Counted from the first letter of the stretch, positions 19,473 through 32,310 are shown. The stretch: DNA of 64,000 nt from Amycolatopsis thermoflava N1165 (GCF_000473265.1 NZ_KI421511.1:248001-312000), one strand, 5' to 3'. Notes: generated from the letters alone by a model not told the origin. Numbers and translations: made by a program.

Positions 19473-20918
19473 TCACCGCAGGCGCTGCAACCGCACCGTC
19501 AGGCCGTCCACCGGCACCGGCAGCGACACGTAGTCCCACTTGATGCGGTATCCCTCGGGCACCGACCAGCGGTACGTGCGCAGCATTTCGTGCATCAGGA
19601 GCTTCACCTCGTTGTTCCCGAAGTGCATCCCGATGCACTTGTGCGCCCCGCCGCCGAAGGGCATCCACGCGAACCGGTGCGACTTGTCCTCCCGCCTGCC
19701 CTCCGCGAACCGCTCGGGGTCGAACGCCCGCGGGTTCGTCCAGTGGTCCGGCGAGTAGTGGTTGGTGTTCGGCGAGACGCTGCACATCGTGCCGGCCGGG
19801 ATGTAGTGGCCCAGCACCTCCGTGTCCTTCACCGTCTTGCGCGGCAGTGACGGCACCGGCGCGGTCAGCCGCAGCGCCTCCTTGATCACCAGGTCCAGCG
19901 TCTTCAACGACTCCAGCGCCTCGAGGTCCGGCAGCTCGTCACCCAGCGCCAGGGACTCCTCCCGCGCCCGTTCCTGCCACGAAGGGTGCTTCGCCAGGTG
20001 GTAGGCCACCGCGGAGCTGGTGATCGTCGCCGTGTCGTGGGCCGCCATCATCAGGAAGATCATGTGGTTCACGACGTCGTCGTCGGTGAACTCGGCCCCG
20101 TCGTCGCCGCGCGCGTGGCACAGCGCCGAGAACAGGTCCGCGCCCTCGCTGCGCCGCTTCGACGGCAGCTTCTCCGCGAAGTACCGCTCCAGCACCCGCC
20201 GCCCGTGCAGGCCCGCCGCCCACCGGCCGCCCGGCACCGGCACCCGCACCAGCGCCGTCGCCGCCCGGACCGTGCCCACGAACGCCCGGTTGATCGCGTC
20301 GGCGTCCGCGCCCGGCGGCATGTCCATGAACACCCGCGACGCCACATCCAGCGTGAGCCGCTTCAGCAGCCAGTACAACCGTGGCCGCTCGGCGCCCGCC
20401 CAGGCTGCCACACCGGAGCGCAGCACCGGCGCCGCCTGCCGCATGTAGCCGGCGAGCTTGTCCCGCGTGAACGCCTCCTGCATGATCCGCCGGTGCAGGT
20501 GGTGTTCCTCGAAGTCCAGCAGCATCAGCCCGCGGTGGAAGAACCGCTCGATGAAGAACTGCCAGCCCTCCTGCGAGAACGCCTTGTCCTTGTTCACCAG
20601 CGCGGTCTGGGTGGCGTCCGGGCCGGCCAGCACGACGATCCGCTGCCCGAACGCCCCCATCCACGACACCGGCCCGTACTTTTCGAAGCGGTGCAGCGCG
20701 AAGTCCAGCCCGAACCGCATCGACTCGATGGCGTGCCCGATGATCGGCGCGCCCGCGTCACCCACGATCGGGGACAGCCCGCTGCCCGCGGGTGGCGTGG
20801 CGAGCTCCCGCACCGGCCACCGCTGGTCCATCAGGCGGCGGTCGACGGCCCGGGGGAGGGGGATGGCGGTCAGGGGTGGAACACGTTCCCGGAATGCCCT
20901 GACGACGGCACTGGTCAC
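19473..20918 (-). CDS. Cytochrome P450
   Basis: A 481-residue P450. I-helix oxygen-binding motif MMAAHDTAT, ExxR motif KEALRL, and heme loop FGGGAHKCIG with the axial cysteine. Its length and the N-terminal region with RFEKYGPVSW resemble longer actinobacterial P450s rather than the 400-residue antibiotic type. No membrane anchor. The GTG at 20918 was chosen because a textbook AAGGAGG lies 7 bases upstream. It follows nrdB on the same strand after 84 bp, but that gap holds two palindromes, so it probably has its own promoter. No ferredoxin is adjacent. Substrate unknown (sterol, fatty acid or terpene are typical). Confidence 0.94.
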   Translation of the reverse strand: MTSAVVRAFRERVPPLTAIPLPRAVDRRLMDQRWPVRELATPPAGSGLSPIVGDAGAPIIGHAIESMRFGLDFALHRFEKYGPVSWMGAFGQRIVVLAGPDATQTALVNKDKAFSQEGWQFFIERFFHRGLMLLDFEEHHLHRRIMQEAFTRDKLAGYMRQAAPVLRSGVAAWAGAERPRLYWLLKRLTLDVASRVFMDMPPGADADAINRAFVGTVRAATALVRVPVPGGRWAAGLHGRRVLERYFAEKLPSKRRSEGADLFSALCHARGDDGAEFTDDDVVNHMIFLMMAAHDTATITSSAVAYHLAKHPSWQERAREESLALGDELPDLEALESLKTLDLVIKEALRLTAPVPSLPRKTVKDTEVLGHYIPAGTMCSVSPNTNHYSPDHWTNPRAFDPERFAEGRREDKSHRFAWMPFGGGAHKCIGMHFGNNEVKLLMHEMLRTYRWSVPEGYRIKWDYVSLPVPVDGLTVRLQRLR

Positions 20919-20942
20919 GATCGCGCCTCCTTGCGACAACAC

Positions 20943-20954
20943 GTGTGATCACAC
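20943..20954. promoter_or_regulatory. Palindrome GTGTGATCACAC upstream of the P450
   Basis: A perfect 12-bp palindrome 25 bp upstream of the P450 start codon. Its position over the likely promoter suggests a repressor operator. It resembles CRP half-sites (TGTGA/TCACA) but without the usual 6-bp spacer, so CRP binding is unlikely. Confidence 0.4.
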
Positions 20955-20991
20955 CGTCCCGCACCACCCCCTCTCCCGGCAAGGGTGAAAT

Positions 20992-21005
20992 TTAGCGAGC
21001 GCTCA
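20992..21005. promoter_or_regulatory. Possible TetR-type operator half-match (TTAGCGAGCGCTCA)
   Basis: Differs by two bases from the palindrome TAAGCGAGCGCTTA found at 41175 and 49755. It lies 74 bp upstream of the P450 start and overlaps the nrdB stop codon, so it could be chance. Confidence 0.25.
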
Positions 21006-22073
21006 GTCCCAGGCGAGCGACCCGCCCGTCTGGTACTCGGTCACCCGCGTCTCGAAGAAGTTCTTCTCCTTGCGCAGGTCCATCGCCTCCGACATCCACG
21101 GGAACGGGTTCTCGTTCTCGCCGAAGATCGGGGCCAGCCCGAGCTGCTGGGCGCGCCGGTCGGTGATGAAGCGCAGGTACTGCTCGCACAGCGCCGCCGA
21201 CAGCCCGAGCATCCCGCGCGGCATCGTGTCCCGCGCGTAGGCGACCTCCAGCTCGCACGCCTCGGTCAGCATCTGCCGCACCTCGGCCTGGAACTCCGGC
21301 GACCACAGGTGCGGGTTCTCGATCTTGATCTGGTTGATGCAGTCGATGCCGAAGTTCAGGTGGATCGACTCGTCGCGCAGGATGTACTGGAACTGCTCGG
21401 CGATCCCCACCATCTTGTTGCGCCGCCCCAGCGACAGGATCTGCGCGAACCCGGTGTAGAACCACATGCCCTCGAACACCACGTAGAACGCCACCAGGTC
21501 ACGCAGGAAGTCCTGGTCGGCGGCCGCCGTGCCGGTCGCGAAGTCCGGGTTCTCCAGGTTCCGCGTGTACTTCAGCGCCCACGCGTCCTTGTCGGTGATC
21601 GACGGGACCTCGCGGTAGGCGTTGAACAGCTCGCCCTCGTCCAGGCCGAGGCTCTCGCAGATGTACTGGAACGTGTGCGTGTGCACGGCCTCCTCGAACG
21701 CCTGGCGCAGCAGGTACTGGCGGCACTCCGGGTTGGTGATCTGCCGGTACACCGCCAGCACCAGGTTGTTCGCCACCAGCGACTCGGCCGTGGCGAAGAA
21801 CCCGAGGTTGCGCTTGACCATGCGCCGCTCGTCCTCGGTCAGCCCGTCCGGCGACTTCCACAGCGCGATGTCGGCCTGCATCGCCACCTCGGTCGGCATC
21901 CAGTGGTTCGTGCAGCCGGCCAGGTACTTCTCCCACGCCCAGTGGTACTTCAGCGGCAGCAGCTGGTTGACGTCGGCGCGGGCGTTGATCATCGCCTTGT
22001 CGTCGACGCTGACCCGGTCCGCGCCGCGGCTGATCGCGCCCAGCCCGGTCGCGTCGGTTTCCACGGTGCTCAC
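21003..22073 (-). CDS. nrdB: Ribonucleotide reductase small subunit, class Ic (Mn/Fe, no radical tyrosine)
   Basis: A 356-residue R2 protein; the GTG start at 22073 overlaps the nrdA stop by 4 bp. It houses the dimetal cofactor that starts radical chemistry in NrdA. Predicted metal ligands are E97, E128, H131, E201, E235 and H238. Each sits exactly 8 residues after the published ligands of Chlamydia trachomatis NrdB (E89, E120, H123, E193, E227, H230). Where class Ia enzymes have the radical tyrosine this protein has F135 (motif [11 protein letters not shown]), matching chlamydial F127, and the first ligand is Glu instead of Asp. Y230 matches chlamydial Y222. A tyrosine near the C-terminus ([11 protein letters not shown]) would relay the radical. 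This is a strong class Ic signature. Confidence 0.95.
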   Translation of the reverse strand: MSTVETDATGLGAISRGADRVSVDDKAMINARADVNQLLPLKYHWAWEKYLAGCTNHWMPTEVAMQADIALWKSPDGLTEDERRMVKRNLGFFATAESLVANNLVLAVYRQITNPECRQYLLRQAFEEAVHTHTFQYICESLGLDEGELFNAYREVPSITDKDAWALKYTRNLENPDFATGTAAADQDFLRDLVAFYVVFEGMWFYTGFAQILSLGRRNKMVGIAEQFQYILRDESIHLNFGIDCINQIKIENPHLWSPEFQAEVRQMLTEACELEVAYARDTMPRGMLGLSAALCEQYLRFITDRRAQQLGLAPIFGENENPFPWMSEAMDLRKEKNFFETRVTEYQTGGSLAWD

Positions 22074-24868
22074 TGGCAGGCCTCGCAATCGGGGTCGTCG
22101 ATCCGGCACGCGGCGAACTCGGGCTCCGGCACGGCAGCGGGCACGGCAGCCGGAACCGCGGCGGGCACCGCGTTGAGCTTGCCGTCGGTGCCACGCAAGG
22201 TGCTCTTCTCCACGCTCGTGGCGGCCTTGGCACGCAGGTAGTAGGTCGTCTTCAGGCCCTTGTGCCAGGCGTACCGGTACAGCTCGTCGAGCTTGCGGCC
22301 GCTCGGCGCGGCGATGTAGAGGTTGAGCGACTGGGCCTGGTCGATCCACTTCTGCCGGCGCGACGCCGCGTCCACCAGCCAGCGGCTGTCGATCTCGAAC
22401 GCGGTCGCGTACAGCCGCTTCAGGTCGGCCGGCACCCGGTCGATCTGCGCGAGGCTGCCGTCGAAGTACTTCAGGTCCGCCACCATCGCCTCGTCCCACA
22501 GGCCGCGCTCCTTCAGCGCCGCGACCAGGTGCGGGTTGACCACGGTGAAGTCGCCGGACATGTTCGACTTGACGTAGAGGTTCTGGAACAGCGGCTCGAT
22601 CGACTGCCCGACCCCGCAGATGTTGGAGATCGTCGCGGTCGGCGCGATCGCCATCACGTTGGAGTTGCGCATCCCGCCGCGCACCACCGCACGCAGCGCG
22701 TCCCAGTCCAGAGTGGACGACGAGTCGACGTCCAGCGCGTCACCCTGGCGCGCCTCGGCCAGCAGCCGCAGCGAGTCCAGCGGCAGCACGCCCTGGCTCC
22801 ACAGCGAGCCCTCGAACGTCTCGTAGGCGCCCCGCTCCCGGGCGAGCTGCGCGGACGCGGCGATCGCGTGGTAGCTCAGGTGCTCCATGCTGCGGTCGGC
22901 GAACTCCACCGCCTCCGGGCTGTCCACCGGCAGGCCGAGCGTGAACAACGCGTCCTGGTAGCCCATCAGCCCCAACCCGACCGGGCGGTGCCGCAGGTTG
23001 GACCGGCGGGCCTCCGGGATCGTGTAGAAGTTGATGTCCACGACGTTGTCCAGCATCCGCACCGCGGTACGCACCGTGCGCTCCAGCTTCGCGGTGTCCA
23101 GACCGTCGGCGGTGACGTGCCGGGCCAGGTTGACCGAGCCGAGGTTGCACACGGCGACCTCGTCGGCGCTGGTGTTCAGCGTGATCTCGGTGCACAGGTT
23201 GGACGAGTGCACCACGCCCGCGTGCTGCTGCGGCGAGCGCAGGTTGCACGGGTCCTTGAAGGTGATCCACGGGTGCCCGGTCTCGAACAGCATGGTCAGC
23301 ATCCGCCGCCACAGCTCGACCGCCCGCACCCGGCGGAACACCCGGATCTCGCCGCGATCGGCCGCGGCCTCGTACTCGCGGTAGCGCTGGGCGAACGCGT
23401 TGCCGTAGAGGTCGTGCAGGTCCGGGGTCTCGTCGGGGGAGAACAGCGTCCACTGCGCGTCGGCCTCGACGCGGCGCAGGAACTCGTCGGGCACCCAGTT
23501 GGCGGTGTTCATGTCGTGGGTGCGGCGCCGGTCGTCGCCGGTGTTCTTGCGCAGGTCGAGGAACTCCTCGACGTCGATGTGCCAGGTCTCCAGGTACGCG
23601 CACGCCGCGCCCTTGCGCTTCCCGCCCTGGTTGACCGCCACCGCAGTGTCGTTGGCGATCTTCAGGAACGGCACCACGCCCTGGGAGGTGCCGTTGGTGC
23701 CCTTGATGTGGGCGCCGAGGCCGCGCACCGGGGTCCAGTCGTTGCCCAGCCCGCCGGAGTACTTCGCCAGCAGCGCGTTGTTCTTGTAGGACTGGAAGAT
23801 CGCGTCCAGGCTGTCCTCGACCGTGGTGAGGAAGCACGACGACAGCTGCGCCCGGGTGGTGCCGGAGTTGAACAGCGTCGGCGTGGAGGCCATGAAGTCG
23901 AAGCTGGACAGCAGGTCGTAGAACTCGACGGCACGGGCCTCGCGGTCGTCCTCACGCAGGGCCAGGCCCATCGCCACCCGCAGGAAGAACGCCTGCGGCA
24001 GCTCGAACCGGGTGCCTTGCTCGTGCAGGAAGTACCGGTCGTAGAGGGTCTGCAGCCCGAGGAAGCCGAAGTCCAGGTCGCGCTCCGGGCGGATCGCGGC
24101 GGTGACCGTGTCCAGGTCGAAGCGGGCCAGCTCCGGGTCCACCAGCTCCAGCTCGATCGCGTGGCGCAGGTAGTCGCGGAAGTAGGCGGGGTAGTCCAGC
24201 TCGGCCTGCGAGGCCTGGCGCGGCTCGCCCGCGAGGTGGCTGAGCGCCTCGCCGCGCAGCTTGTCCAGCAGCAGGCGGGCGGTGACGGCCGAGTAGTTCG
24301 GCTCCCGCTCGACCAGGGTGCGGGCGGCCATGATCAGCGCCAGGGCCAGCTCGTCGGCGCTGATTCCGTCGTAGAGGTTGCGCTCGGCCTCGGCCAGCAC
24401 CGGCTCGGCCGCGACATCGGCGATCCCGGCGACCGCCTCGCCGACGACGCGGGCGATGCGCTCGCGGTCCAGCGGGCGCAGCTCGCCGTCCGGGTGCGTG
24501 ACCCGGATCGCCGCTGGTGGCGGCGTGGTTTCGCGGGCCTTGGCGTGCTCCTCGCGGTAGAGCACGTAGGCGCGGGCGACCTTGTGGTGGCCACCGCGCA
24601 TCAGCGCCAGCTCCACCAGGTCCTGGATCTGCTCCAGGTGCACGGCGTCACCGGTGGCGTGGCGGCGCAGCGAGGCCTCGACCTGCGCGGTCAGCTCGGC
24701 CACGACGTGGTGGATCCGCGACGACGCGGCGGCCCCGTCGCCCTCGGCCGCGAGGAAGGCCTTGGTCAGCGCGACGGAGATCCGGCTCGCGTCGAACGGC
24801 GACGCCTCGCCGTCCCGGCGGATCACCCGCAGCGTGGCTGCCGGCGCCGGGGAGGTTTCCACAGACAT
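22070..24868 (-). CDS. nrdA: Ribonucleoside-diphosphate reductase large subunit
   Basis: A 932-residue catalytic subunit that reduces NDPs to dNDPs. Two ATP-cone domains occupy about residues 10-105 and 120-210, so dATP feedback control is likely. The barrel has [17 protein letters not shown] (redox cysteine), [10 protein letters not shown] and CNLGSVNL (active-site cysteines), and APTATISNI. The C-terminal tail has a repeated PAAV linker followed by [12 protein letters not shown], the mobile cysteine pair re-reduced by thioredoxin. The ATG is at 24868. The tandem nrdA-nrdB order and 4-bp overlap make one operon, probably controlled by the NrdR boxes upstream. Confidence 0.96.
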   Translation of the reverse strand: MSVETSPAPAATLRVIRRDGEASPFDASRISVALTKAFLAAEGDGAAASSRIHHVVAELTAQVEASLRRHATGDAVHLEQIQDLVELALMRGGHHKVARAYVLYREEHAKARETTPPPAAIRVTHPDGELRPLDRERIARVVGEAVAGIADVAAEPVLAEAERNLYDGISADELALALIMAARTLVEREPNYSAVTARLLLDKLRGEALSHLAGEPRQASQAELDYPAYFRDYLRHAIELELVDPELARFDLDTVTAAIRPERDLDFGFLGLQTLYDRYFLHEQGTRFELPQAFFLRVAMGLALREDDREARAVEFYDLLSSFDFMASTPTLFNSGTTRAQLSSCFLTTVEDSLDAIFQSYKNNALLAKYSGGLGNDWTPVRGLGAHIKGTNGTSQGVVPFLKIANDTAVAVNQGGKRKGAACAYLETWHIDVEEFLDLRKNTGDDRRRTHDMNTANWVPDEFLRRVEADAQWTLFSPDETPDLHDLYGNAFAQRYREYEAAADRGEIRVFRRVRAVELWRRMLTMLFETGHPWITFKDPCNLRSPQQHAGVVHSSNLCTEITLNTSADEVAVCNLGSVNLARHVTADGLDTAKLERTVRTAVRMLDNVVDINFYTIPEARRSNLRHRPVGLGLMGYQDALFTLGLPVDSPEAVEFADRSMEHLSYHAIAASAQLARERGAYETFEGSLWSQGVLPLDSLRLLAEARQGDALDVDSSSTLDWDALRAVVRGGMRNSNVMAIAPTATISNICGVGQSIEPLFQNLYVKSNMSGDFTVVNPHLVAALKERGLWDEAMVADLKYFDGSLAQIDRVPADLKRLYATAFEIDSRWLVDAASRRQKWIDQAQSLNLYIAAPSGRKLDELYRYAWHKGLKTTYYLRAKAATSVEKSTLRGTDGKLNAVPAAVPAAVPAAVPEPEFAACRIDDPDCEACQ

Positions 24869-24998
24869 GCATCACTCCGTTTTCGGGCGCGTTTCATCGG
24901 CACACCGGCCTGGGTGCCGGCGTGCTGGGGGTGGGCACGACTCGTACCGGACGGGCCCGCGCTCGCTTCCCCAGCCGTCGGACCCTGCCGGTGATCGA

Positions 24999-25046
24999 AG
25001 ACTACATCTTGGGGTCGCCCTGTCCAGATACCCCAAGATGCGGGCG
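24999..25046 (-). promoter_or_regulatory. Pair of NrdR-like boxes upstream of nrdAB
   Basis: CTACATCTTG (25002-25011) matches the NrdR core CwAtATaTwG at most positions, and on the opposite strand CCGCATCTTG (25043-25034) is a second, weaker box. Their centres are 32 bp apart, the three-turn spacing typical of NrdR box pairs. Together they form an inverted repeat of CATCTTGGGG. They lie about 130-180 bp upstream of the nrdA start. NrdR represses nrd operons when dATP/ATP is high; nrdR itself is not in the window. Confidence 0.7.
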
Positions 25047-25072
25047 TGTCGGCGTGGCGTGCTAGCCAAAAC

Positions 25073-25090
25073 AATCAAGCGTGCTTGATT
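25073..25090. promoter_or_regulatory. Palindromic operator AATCAAGC-GT-GCTTGATT
   Basis: An 18-bp inverted repeat with 8-bp arms and a 2-bp centre, 55 bp upstream of the first gene of the acyl-CoA operon. The arms are AT-rich compared with the surroundings. The operon ends with a TetR gene (33476-34090), the natural candidate to bind here. The CAAG/CTTG halves resemble KstR2-type sites but with a different spacing. Confidence 0.65.
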
Positions 25091-25144
25091 TTTCCGCGGA
25101 CTGGTGCCAGGCTCGGCGCCAAGCGTGCGCGAGGAGGCGATGGC

Positions 25145-25927
25145 GTGGCGGACCCCGGACCGATCCTGCGGGACCTGGCCGACGAGAGCCGGGAGCTCGA
25201 CGACCTGGTGAGCGAGGCGAGGTGGTCGACCCCGACCCCGGCGAAGGGCTGGACGATCGCGCACCAGATCGCGCACCTGGCGTGGACCGACGCCAAGTCG
25301 CTGGTCGCGGTGCGCACCCCGGACGAGTTCCCGGCCGAAGTGCAGCGGGCGCTGGCCGCGGGCGACGACTTCGTCGACCAGGGCGCGCGGGAACTGGCCG
25401 CGAAACCACGTGACGAGGTGCTGGCGATGTGGCGGTCCGGGCGCGACGAGCTGGCCCGCGAACTGGCGCGCGTGCCGGAGGGCCAGAAGCTGCCGTGGTA
25501 CGGGCCGCCGATGAGCGCCGCGTCCATGGCGACCGCGCGGCTGATGGAAACCTGGGCGCACGCGCAGGACGTGTACGACGCGCTCGGCCTGCGGCGGGAG
25601 CCGGCCCGGCGGCTGTGGCAGATCGCGCGGTTCGGCGTGCGCACCCGCGACTTCGCATTCTCGGTGCACGGACTCACACCGCCCGCCGAGGAGTTCCGCG
25701 TCGAACTGTCCGGTGTAGACGGTGAGGAGTGGACGTTCGGCCCGGCGGACGCGGCGCAGCGCGTCACCGGGTCCGCGCTCGGGTTCTGCCTCGTCGTCAC
25801 GCAGCGGCGGCACCCGGCCGACACCGACGTCGTCGCCATCGGGCCGGACGCCGAGAAGTGGCTGGAGATCGCACAGGCCTTCGCCGGGCCGCCCGGGGCC
25901 GGCCGGAAGGCGGGGCAGTTCGCATGA
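25145..25927 (+). CDS. TIGR03084-type metal-binding protein (MDMPI/DinB-like fold)
   Basis: A 260-residue protein from the GTG at 25145, with GAGGAGG just upstream. The N-terminal helical bundle carries [11 protein letters not shown] (H40/H44) and METWAHAQD (E135/H139). This His plus Glu-x3-His pattern matches the metal triad of mycothiol-dependent maleylpyruvate isomerase-like proteins. The C-terminal third ([19 protein letters not shown] onward) resembles a sterol-carrier-like beta domain. TIGR03084 members commonly accompany AtuA-like genes in actinobacteria, as here, where it overlaps the AtuA-like gene by 4 bp. A mycothiol-linked role in the acyl-CoA pathway is inference; no reaction is known to me. 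Confidence 0.85.
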   Translation: MADPGPILRDLADESRELDDLVSEARWSTPTPAKGWTIAHQIAHLAWTDAKSLVAVRTPDEFPAEVQRALAAGDDFVDQGARELAAKPRDEVLAMWRSGRDELARELARVPEGQKLPWYGPPMSAASMATARLMETWAHAQDVYDALGLRREPARRLWQIARFGVRTRDFAFSVHGLTPPAEEFRVELSGVDGEEWTFGPADAAQRVTGSALGFCLVVTQRRHPADTDVVAIGPDAEKWLEIAQAFAGPPGAGRKAGQFA

Positions 25928-27618
25928 GCGACGTGCTGCGCATCGGCAACGCCTCCGGGTTCTACGGCGACCGGTTCTCCGCCGTGCGCGAGATGCTCAC
26001 CGGCGGCCCGCTGGACGTGCTGACCGGGGACTACCTCGCCGAGCTGACCATGCTGATACTCGGCCGCGACCGGCTCAAGGACCCCAGCCGCGGCTACGCC
26101 AAGACCTTCCTGCGCCAGATGGCGGACAACCTCGCGCTGGCCAAGGAGAACGGCGTCCGGATCGTCACCAACGCGGGCGGCCTCAACCCGGCCGGACTGG
26201 CCGCCGCGATCCGCGAGCTGGCCGGGGAGCTGGGCCTGGACATCGCCGTGGCTCACGTCGAGGGCGACGATCTGCTGTCCAGAGTGGACGAGCTGGGGCT
26301 CGGGAAACCGCTGACCGCCAACGCCTACCTCGGCGCGTGGGGCATCGCCGCGTGCCTGGAGCGCGGCGCGGACGTGGTCGTCACCGGCCGCGTCACCGAC
26401 GCCTCGCTGGTCGTCGGCCCGGCCGCCGCGCACTTCGGGTGGGCCCGCGACGACTACGACGCCCTCGCCGGGGCGGTCGCCGCCGGGCACGTCATCGAAT
26501 GCGGCGCCCAGGCCACCGGCGGCAACTACGCGTTCTTCACCGAACACGACACCGGCACCCCCGGCTTCCCGATCGCGGAGATCGCCGCCGACGGCTCCAG
26601 CGTGATCACCAAGCACCCGGGCACCGGGGGAGCGGTGACCGCGGGCACCGTCACCGCCCAGCTGCTCTACGAGATCGCCGGGGCCCGCTACGCCGGACCG
26701 GACGTCACCGCCCGGTTCGACACGCTGACCCTGACCGAGGACGGCCCGGACCGGGTGCGGATCTCCGGCACCCGCGGCGAGGCACCGCCGCCGACGCTCA
26801 AGGTCTGCCTGAACACCCTCGGCGGCTTCCGCAACGAGACCACGTTCGTGCTGACCGGACTGGACATCGAGGCCAAGGCGGCGCTGGTGCGCGACCAGCT
26901 CGAAGGCGCGCTGAAGGACCGGCCGCCCGCCGAGATCCGCTGGACGCTGGCCCGCACCGACCACGAGGACGCCGACACCGAGCAGCGCGCCAGCGCGTTG
27001 CTGCACTGCGCGGTCAAGGACGCCGACCCCAAGGTGGCCGGACGCGCGTTCAGCGGCGCGGCGATCGAACTGGCCCTGGCCAGCTACCCCGGCTTCCACG
27101 TCACCGCGCCGCCCTCGGACGCCTCGCCGTACGGCGTCTACACCGCGGCCTACGTGGACGCCGCCGAGGTGCCACACGTGGCCGTGCTGCCGGACGGCTC
27201 CCGGGTGGACATCGCACCCGCGGCCGACACGCTTCCGTTGTCCGAAGTGGACGAGCCGGAGCTCCCGGAACCGCTGCCCGACGGGCCGGCCCGGCGCGTG
27301 CCGCTGGGCACGATCCTCGGCGCCCGCAGCGGCGACAAGGGCGGCGACGCCAACCTCGGCGTGTGGGCACGCTCCGACGACGCGTGGCGCTGGCTCGCGC
27401 ACCACCTCACCGTCGAGGAGTTCCAGCGGCTGCTGCCGGAAACCGCGGACATCACCGTCCGCCGGTACGCGCTGCCCAACCTGCGTGCGCTCAACTTCGT
27501 CGTCGAAGGACTGCTCGGCCAGGGCGTCGCGGCGCAGGCCCGGTTCGACCCGCAGGCCAAGGCGCTCGGCGAGTGGCTGCGCTCGCGCCACGCCGACATC
27601 CCGGAGGTGCTGCTGTGA
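25924..27618 (+). CDS. AtuA-like protein (acyclic terpene utilisation family, DUF1446)
   Basis: A 564-residue protein starting at the ATG in ATGA. It begins [14 protein letters not shown], followed by [23 protein letters not shown] and [13 protein letters not shown], all typical of the DUF1446/AtuA family. A C-terminal region from about residue 455 ([20 protein letters not shown]) is the second conserved AtuA module. AtuA is essential for citronellol/geraniol breakdown in Pseudomonas, although its chemistry is undefined. Here it sits with a biotin carboxylase pair and two acyl-CoA dehydrogenases, the expected company. Cytoplasmic. Confidence 0.9.
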   Translation: MSDVLRIGNASGFYGDRFSAVREMLTGGPLDVLTGDYLAELTMLILGRDRLKDPSRGYAKTFLRQMADNLALAKENGVRIVTNAGGLNPAGLAAAIRELAGELGLDIAVAHVEGDDLLSRVDELGLGKPLTANAYLGAWGIAACLERGADVVVTGRVTDASLVVGPAAAHFGWARDDYDALAGAVAAGHVIECGAQATGGNYAFFTEHDTGTPGFPIAEIAADGSSVITKHPGTGGAVTAGTVTAQLLYEIAGARYAGPDVTARFDTLTLTEDGPDRVRISGTRGEAPPPTLKVCLNTLGGFRNETTFVLTGLDIEAKAALVRDQLEGALKDRPPAEIRWTLARTDHEDADTEQRASALLHCAVKDADPKVAGRAFSGAAIELALASYPGFHVTAPPSDASPYGVYTAAYVDAAEVPHVAVLPDGSRVDIAPAADTLPLSEVDEPELPEPLPDGPARRVPLGTILGARSGDKGGDANLGVWARSDDAWRWLAHHLTVEEFQRLLPETADITVRRYALPNLRALNFVVEGLLGQGVAAQARFDPQAKALGEWLRSRHADIPEVLL

Positions 27619-28763
27619 CCGACCCGTTCGCCACGCCCGAGCGGACCGCGCTGCGCAAGACCGTGCGCCGGTTCGTCGAGGCCGAGGTGCTGCCGCACCT
27701 GGACGAGTGGGAGCGCGCCGGCGAGCTGCCGCGCGAGCTGCACCGCAAGGCAGGCGAGATCGGCCTGCTCGGGGTGTCGTTCCCGGAGAGCGCCGGCGGC
27801 GGTGGCGGCGACTTCCTGGACGCGATGACCGTCACCGAGGAGATCCTGTACGCGGGCGGATCGGGCGGGCTGATCGCGTCGCTGTTCACCAACGGCATCG
27901 CGCTGCCGCACATTGTCACCGCGGGCGACTCCGAGCAGATCGAACGCTGGGTGCGGCCGACCATCGAGGGCCGTCTCATCGGGTCGCTGGCGATCACCGA
28001 GCCCGACGGCGGCTCCGACGTCGCCGGCATCCGTACCACCGCTCGCCGGGAGGGCGACCACTATGTCGTCAACGGCGCCAAGACCTACATCACCTCCGGC
28101 ACTCGCGCCGACTTCGTGACCACCGCGGTGCGCACCGGCGGGCCCGGCGCCCACGGGGTCTCGCTGCTGGTGATCGAGCGCGGCACACCGGGGTTCACGG
28201 TCAGCCGCAAGCTGGAAAAGATGGGCTGGCACTGCTCGGACACCGCCGAGCTGTCGTTCGCCGACGCCCGGGTGCCCGCGACGAACCTGGTCGGCGAGGA
28301 GAACACCGGGTTCATCCAGATCGCGACCCACTTCGTCACCGAGCGGCTCTCGCTCGCGGTGCAGGGCTACGCGACTGCCCAGCGCGCGCTGGACCTGACG
28401 CTGGAGTGGTGCCGGCTGCGGGAGACGTTCGGCCGTCCGCTGATCTCCCGCCAGCTGGTGCAGCACAAGCTCGTGGAAATGGCCAGGCGGATCGACCTCG
28501 CCCGCGTCTACACCCGGCACGTCGCGCAGCGGTTCGTCGCCGGTGACGAGGTCATCGCGGAGGCCTGCTTCGCGAAGAACACCGCGGTCGAGACGGCCGA
28601 GTGGGTGGTCAACGAGGCGGTCCAGCTGCACGGCGGCCTCGGCTACCTGCGGGAGTCCGAAGTGGAACGGCACTACCGCGATGTCCGCATCCTCGGCATC
28701 GGCGGCGGCACCAACGAGATCCTGGCGGGTCTCGCGGCGAAACGATTGGGGTACACGGCTTGA
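27615..28763 (+). CDS. Acyl-CoA dehydrogenase (isovaleryl/citronellyl-CoA type)
   Basis: A 382-residue flavoenzyme from the GTG in GTGA. FAD and substrate motifs include [45 protein letters not shown] and [10 protein letters not shown]. The usual MCAD catalytic position (YEGT) reads IGGGTNEI and lacks Glu. Instead a Glu occurs in [10 protein letters not shown], the helix position used by isovaleryl-CoA and long-chain dehydrogenases. That favours a branched substrate, consistent with an Atu or leucine-like pathway. It would introduce the alpha,beta double bond before carboxylation. Confidence 0.92.
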   Translation: MTDPFATPERTALRKTVRRFVEAEVLPHLDEWERAGELPRELHRKAGEIGLLGVSFPESAGGGGGDFLDAMTVTEEILYAGGSGGLIASLFTNGIALPHIVTAGDSEQIERWVRPTIEGRLIGSLAITEPDGGSDVAGIRTTARREGDHYVVNGAKTYITSGTRADFVTTAVRTGGPGAHGVSLLVIERGTPGFTVSRKLEKMGWHCSDTAELSFADARVPATNLVGEENTGFIQIATHFVTERLSLAVQGYATAQRALDLTLEWCRLRETFGRPLISRQLVQHKLVEMARRIDLARVYTRHVAQRFVAGDEVIAEACFAKNTAVETAEWVVNEAVQLHGGLGYLRESEVERHYRDVRILGIGGGTNEILAGLAAKRLGYTA

Positions 28764-30354
28764 GCGTGATCCGGTCCGGAGTGGACACAGGGAGCGCGGA
28801 GTTCGCGGCCAACCGGGAGGCGATGGCGGCCAAGCTCGCCGAACTCGAGGCCGAGCACGCGAAGGCGATCGCGGGTGGCGGCGAGAAGTACGTGGCGCGC
28901 CACCGCAAGCGCGGCAAGCTGCTCGCGCGCGAGCGGATCGAGCTGCTGATCGACGAGGACTCCCCGTTCCTCGAACTGTCGCCGCTGGCCGCCTGGGGCA
29001 CCGACTACACCGTCGGCGGCAGCGTGGTCAGCGGCGTCGGCGTCGTGGAAGGCGTCGAGTGCATGATCGTGGCCAACGACCCGACCGTGAAGGGCGGCGC
29101 GAGCAACCCGGCGACGCTGAAGAAGAGCCTGCGGGCGGCGGAGATCGCGGCGGAGAACCGGCTGCCGACGATCAACCTGGTCGAGTCCGGCGGCGCGGAC
29201 CTGCCCACCCAGAAGGAGATCTTCATCCCGGGCGGGCGCACCTTCCGCAACCTGACGAACTCCTCGGCCGAGCGCATCCCCACCATCGCGCTGGTGTTCG
29301 GCAACTCCACCGCGGGCGGCGCCTACCTGCCCGGCATGTCCGACTACGTGGTGATGGTCAAGGAACGCGCGAAGGTGTTCCTGGGCGGCCCGCCGCTGGT
29401 CAAGATGGCGACGGGGGAGGAGTCCGACGACGAGTCGCTGGGCGGCGCGGAGATGCACGCGCGCACCTCCGGCCTGGCCGACTACCTCGCGCACGACGAG
29501 CAGGACGCGATCCGCATCGGCCGCAGCATCGTCAAGCGGCTGAACTGGCACAAGCAGGGCCCGTCCCCGAAACCGGACTACGACGAGCCGCTGCTGGACG
29601 CCGAGGACCTGCTCGGCATCGTGCCCGCGGACCTGAAGGTCCCGTTCGACCCGCGCGAGGTGATCGCCCGCGTCGTGGACGACTCCGACTTCGACGAGTT
29701 CAAACCGCTTTACGGCACCAGCCTGGTCACCGGATGGGCGAGCCTGCACGGCTACCCGGTCGGCATCCTCGCCAACGCGCAGGGCGTGCTGTTCAGCGAG
29801 GAGTCGCAGAAGGCGACGCAGTTCATCCAGCTCGCCAACCAGACCGACACGCCGCTGCTGTTCCTGCACAACACCACCGGCTACATGGTCGGCAAGGAGT
29901 ACGAGCAGGGCGGCATCATCAAGCACGGCGCGATGATGATCAACGCGGTGTCCAACTCGAAGGTGCCGCACCTGTCCGTGCTGATGGGCGCGTCCTACGG
30001 CGCCGGGCACTACGGCATGTGCGGGCGGGCGTACGGGCCGCGGTTCCTGTTCGCCTGGCCCAGCGCGAAGTCCGCGGTGATGGGCCCGGCGCAACTGGCC
30101 GGTGTGCTGTCGATCGTGGCCCGCCAGGCCGCGGCCGGGCGCGGCCAGCCCTACGACGAGGACGCCGACGCCGCGATGCGCGCGATGGTCGAGCAGCAGA
30201 TCGAGGCCGAGTCGCTCCCGATGTTCCTGTCCGGCATGCTCTACGACGACGGCATCATCGACCCGCGGGACACCCGGACCGTGCTCGGGCTGTGCCTGTC
30301 CGCCATCCACAATGGACCGATCAGGGGCGCCGAGGGCTTCGGCGTCTTCCGGAT

Positions 30355-30358
<4 letters not shown>
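28760..30358 (+). CDS. Acyl-CoA carboxylase carboxyltransferase (beta) subunit
   Basis: A 532-residue carboxyltransferase with two crotonase-type lobes: [20 protein letters not shown] and [18 protein letters not shown] in the first, and [20 protein letters not shown] in the second. It transfers CO2 from carboxybiotin to an unsaturated acyl-CoA. The overall length fits methylcrotonyl- or geranyl-CoA carboxylase beta chains, but the substrate loop [13 protein letters not shown] is not the standard methylcrotonyl version, so the substrate is open. The TTG at 28760 overlaps the previous stop; a GTG at 28766 is an alternative. Confidence 0.92.

Positions 30359-32306
<1,948 letters not shown>

Positions 32307-32310
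<4 letters not shown>

Noticed and set aside
20943..20954. CRP binding site
   Set aside because: The TGTGA and TCACA halves overlap with no 6-bp spacer, so the geometry is wrong.
19473..24868. P450 as part of the nrdAB operon
   Set aside because: The 84-bp gap has its own palindromes and a strong ribosome site, and there is no functional link.
24869..25072. Cobalamin riboswitch upstream of nrdAB
   Set aside because: No B12-box-like core was recognised; the NrdR-type repeat explains the region better.
25075..27591. An 838-residue open frame on the minus strand
   Set aside because: It is antisense to the AtuA-like operon, its composition is that of a shadow of high-GC codons, and it has no recognisable domain.
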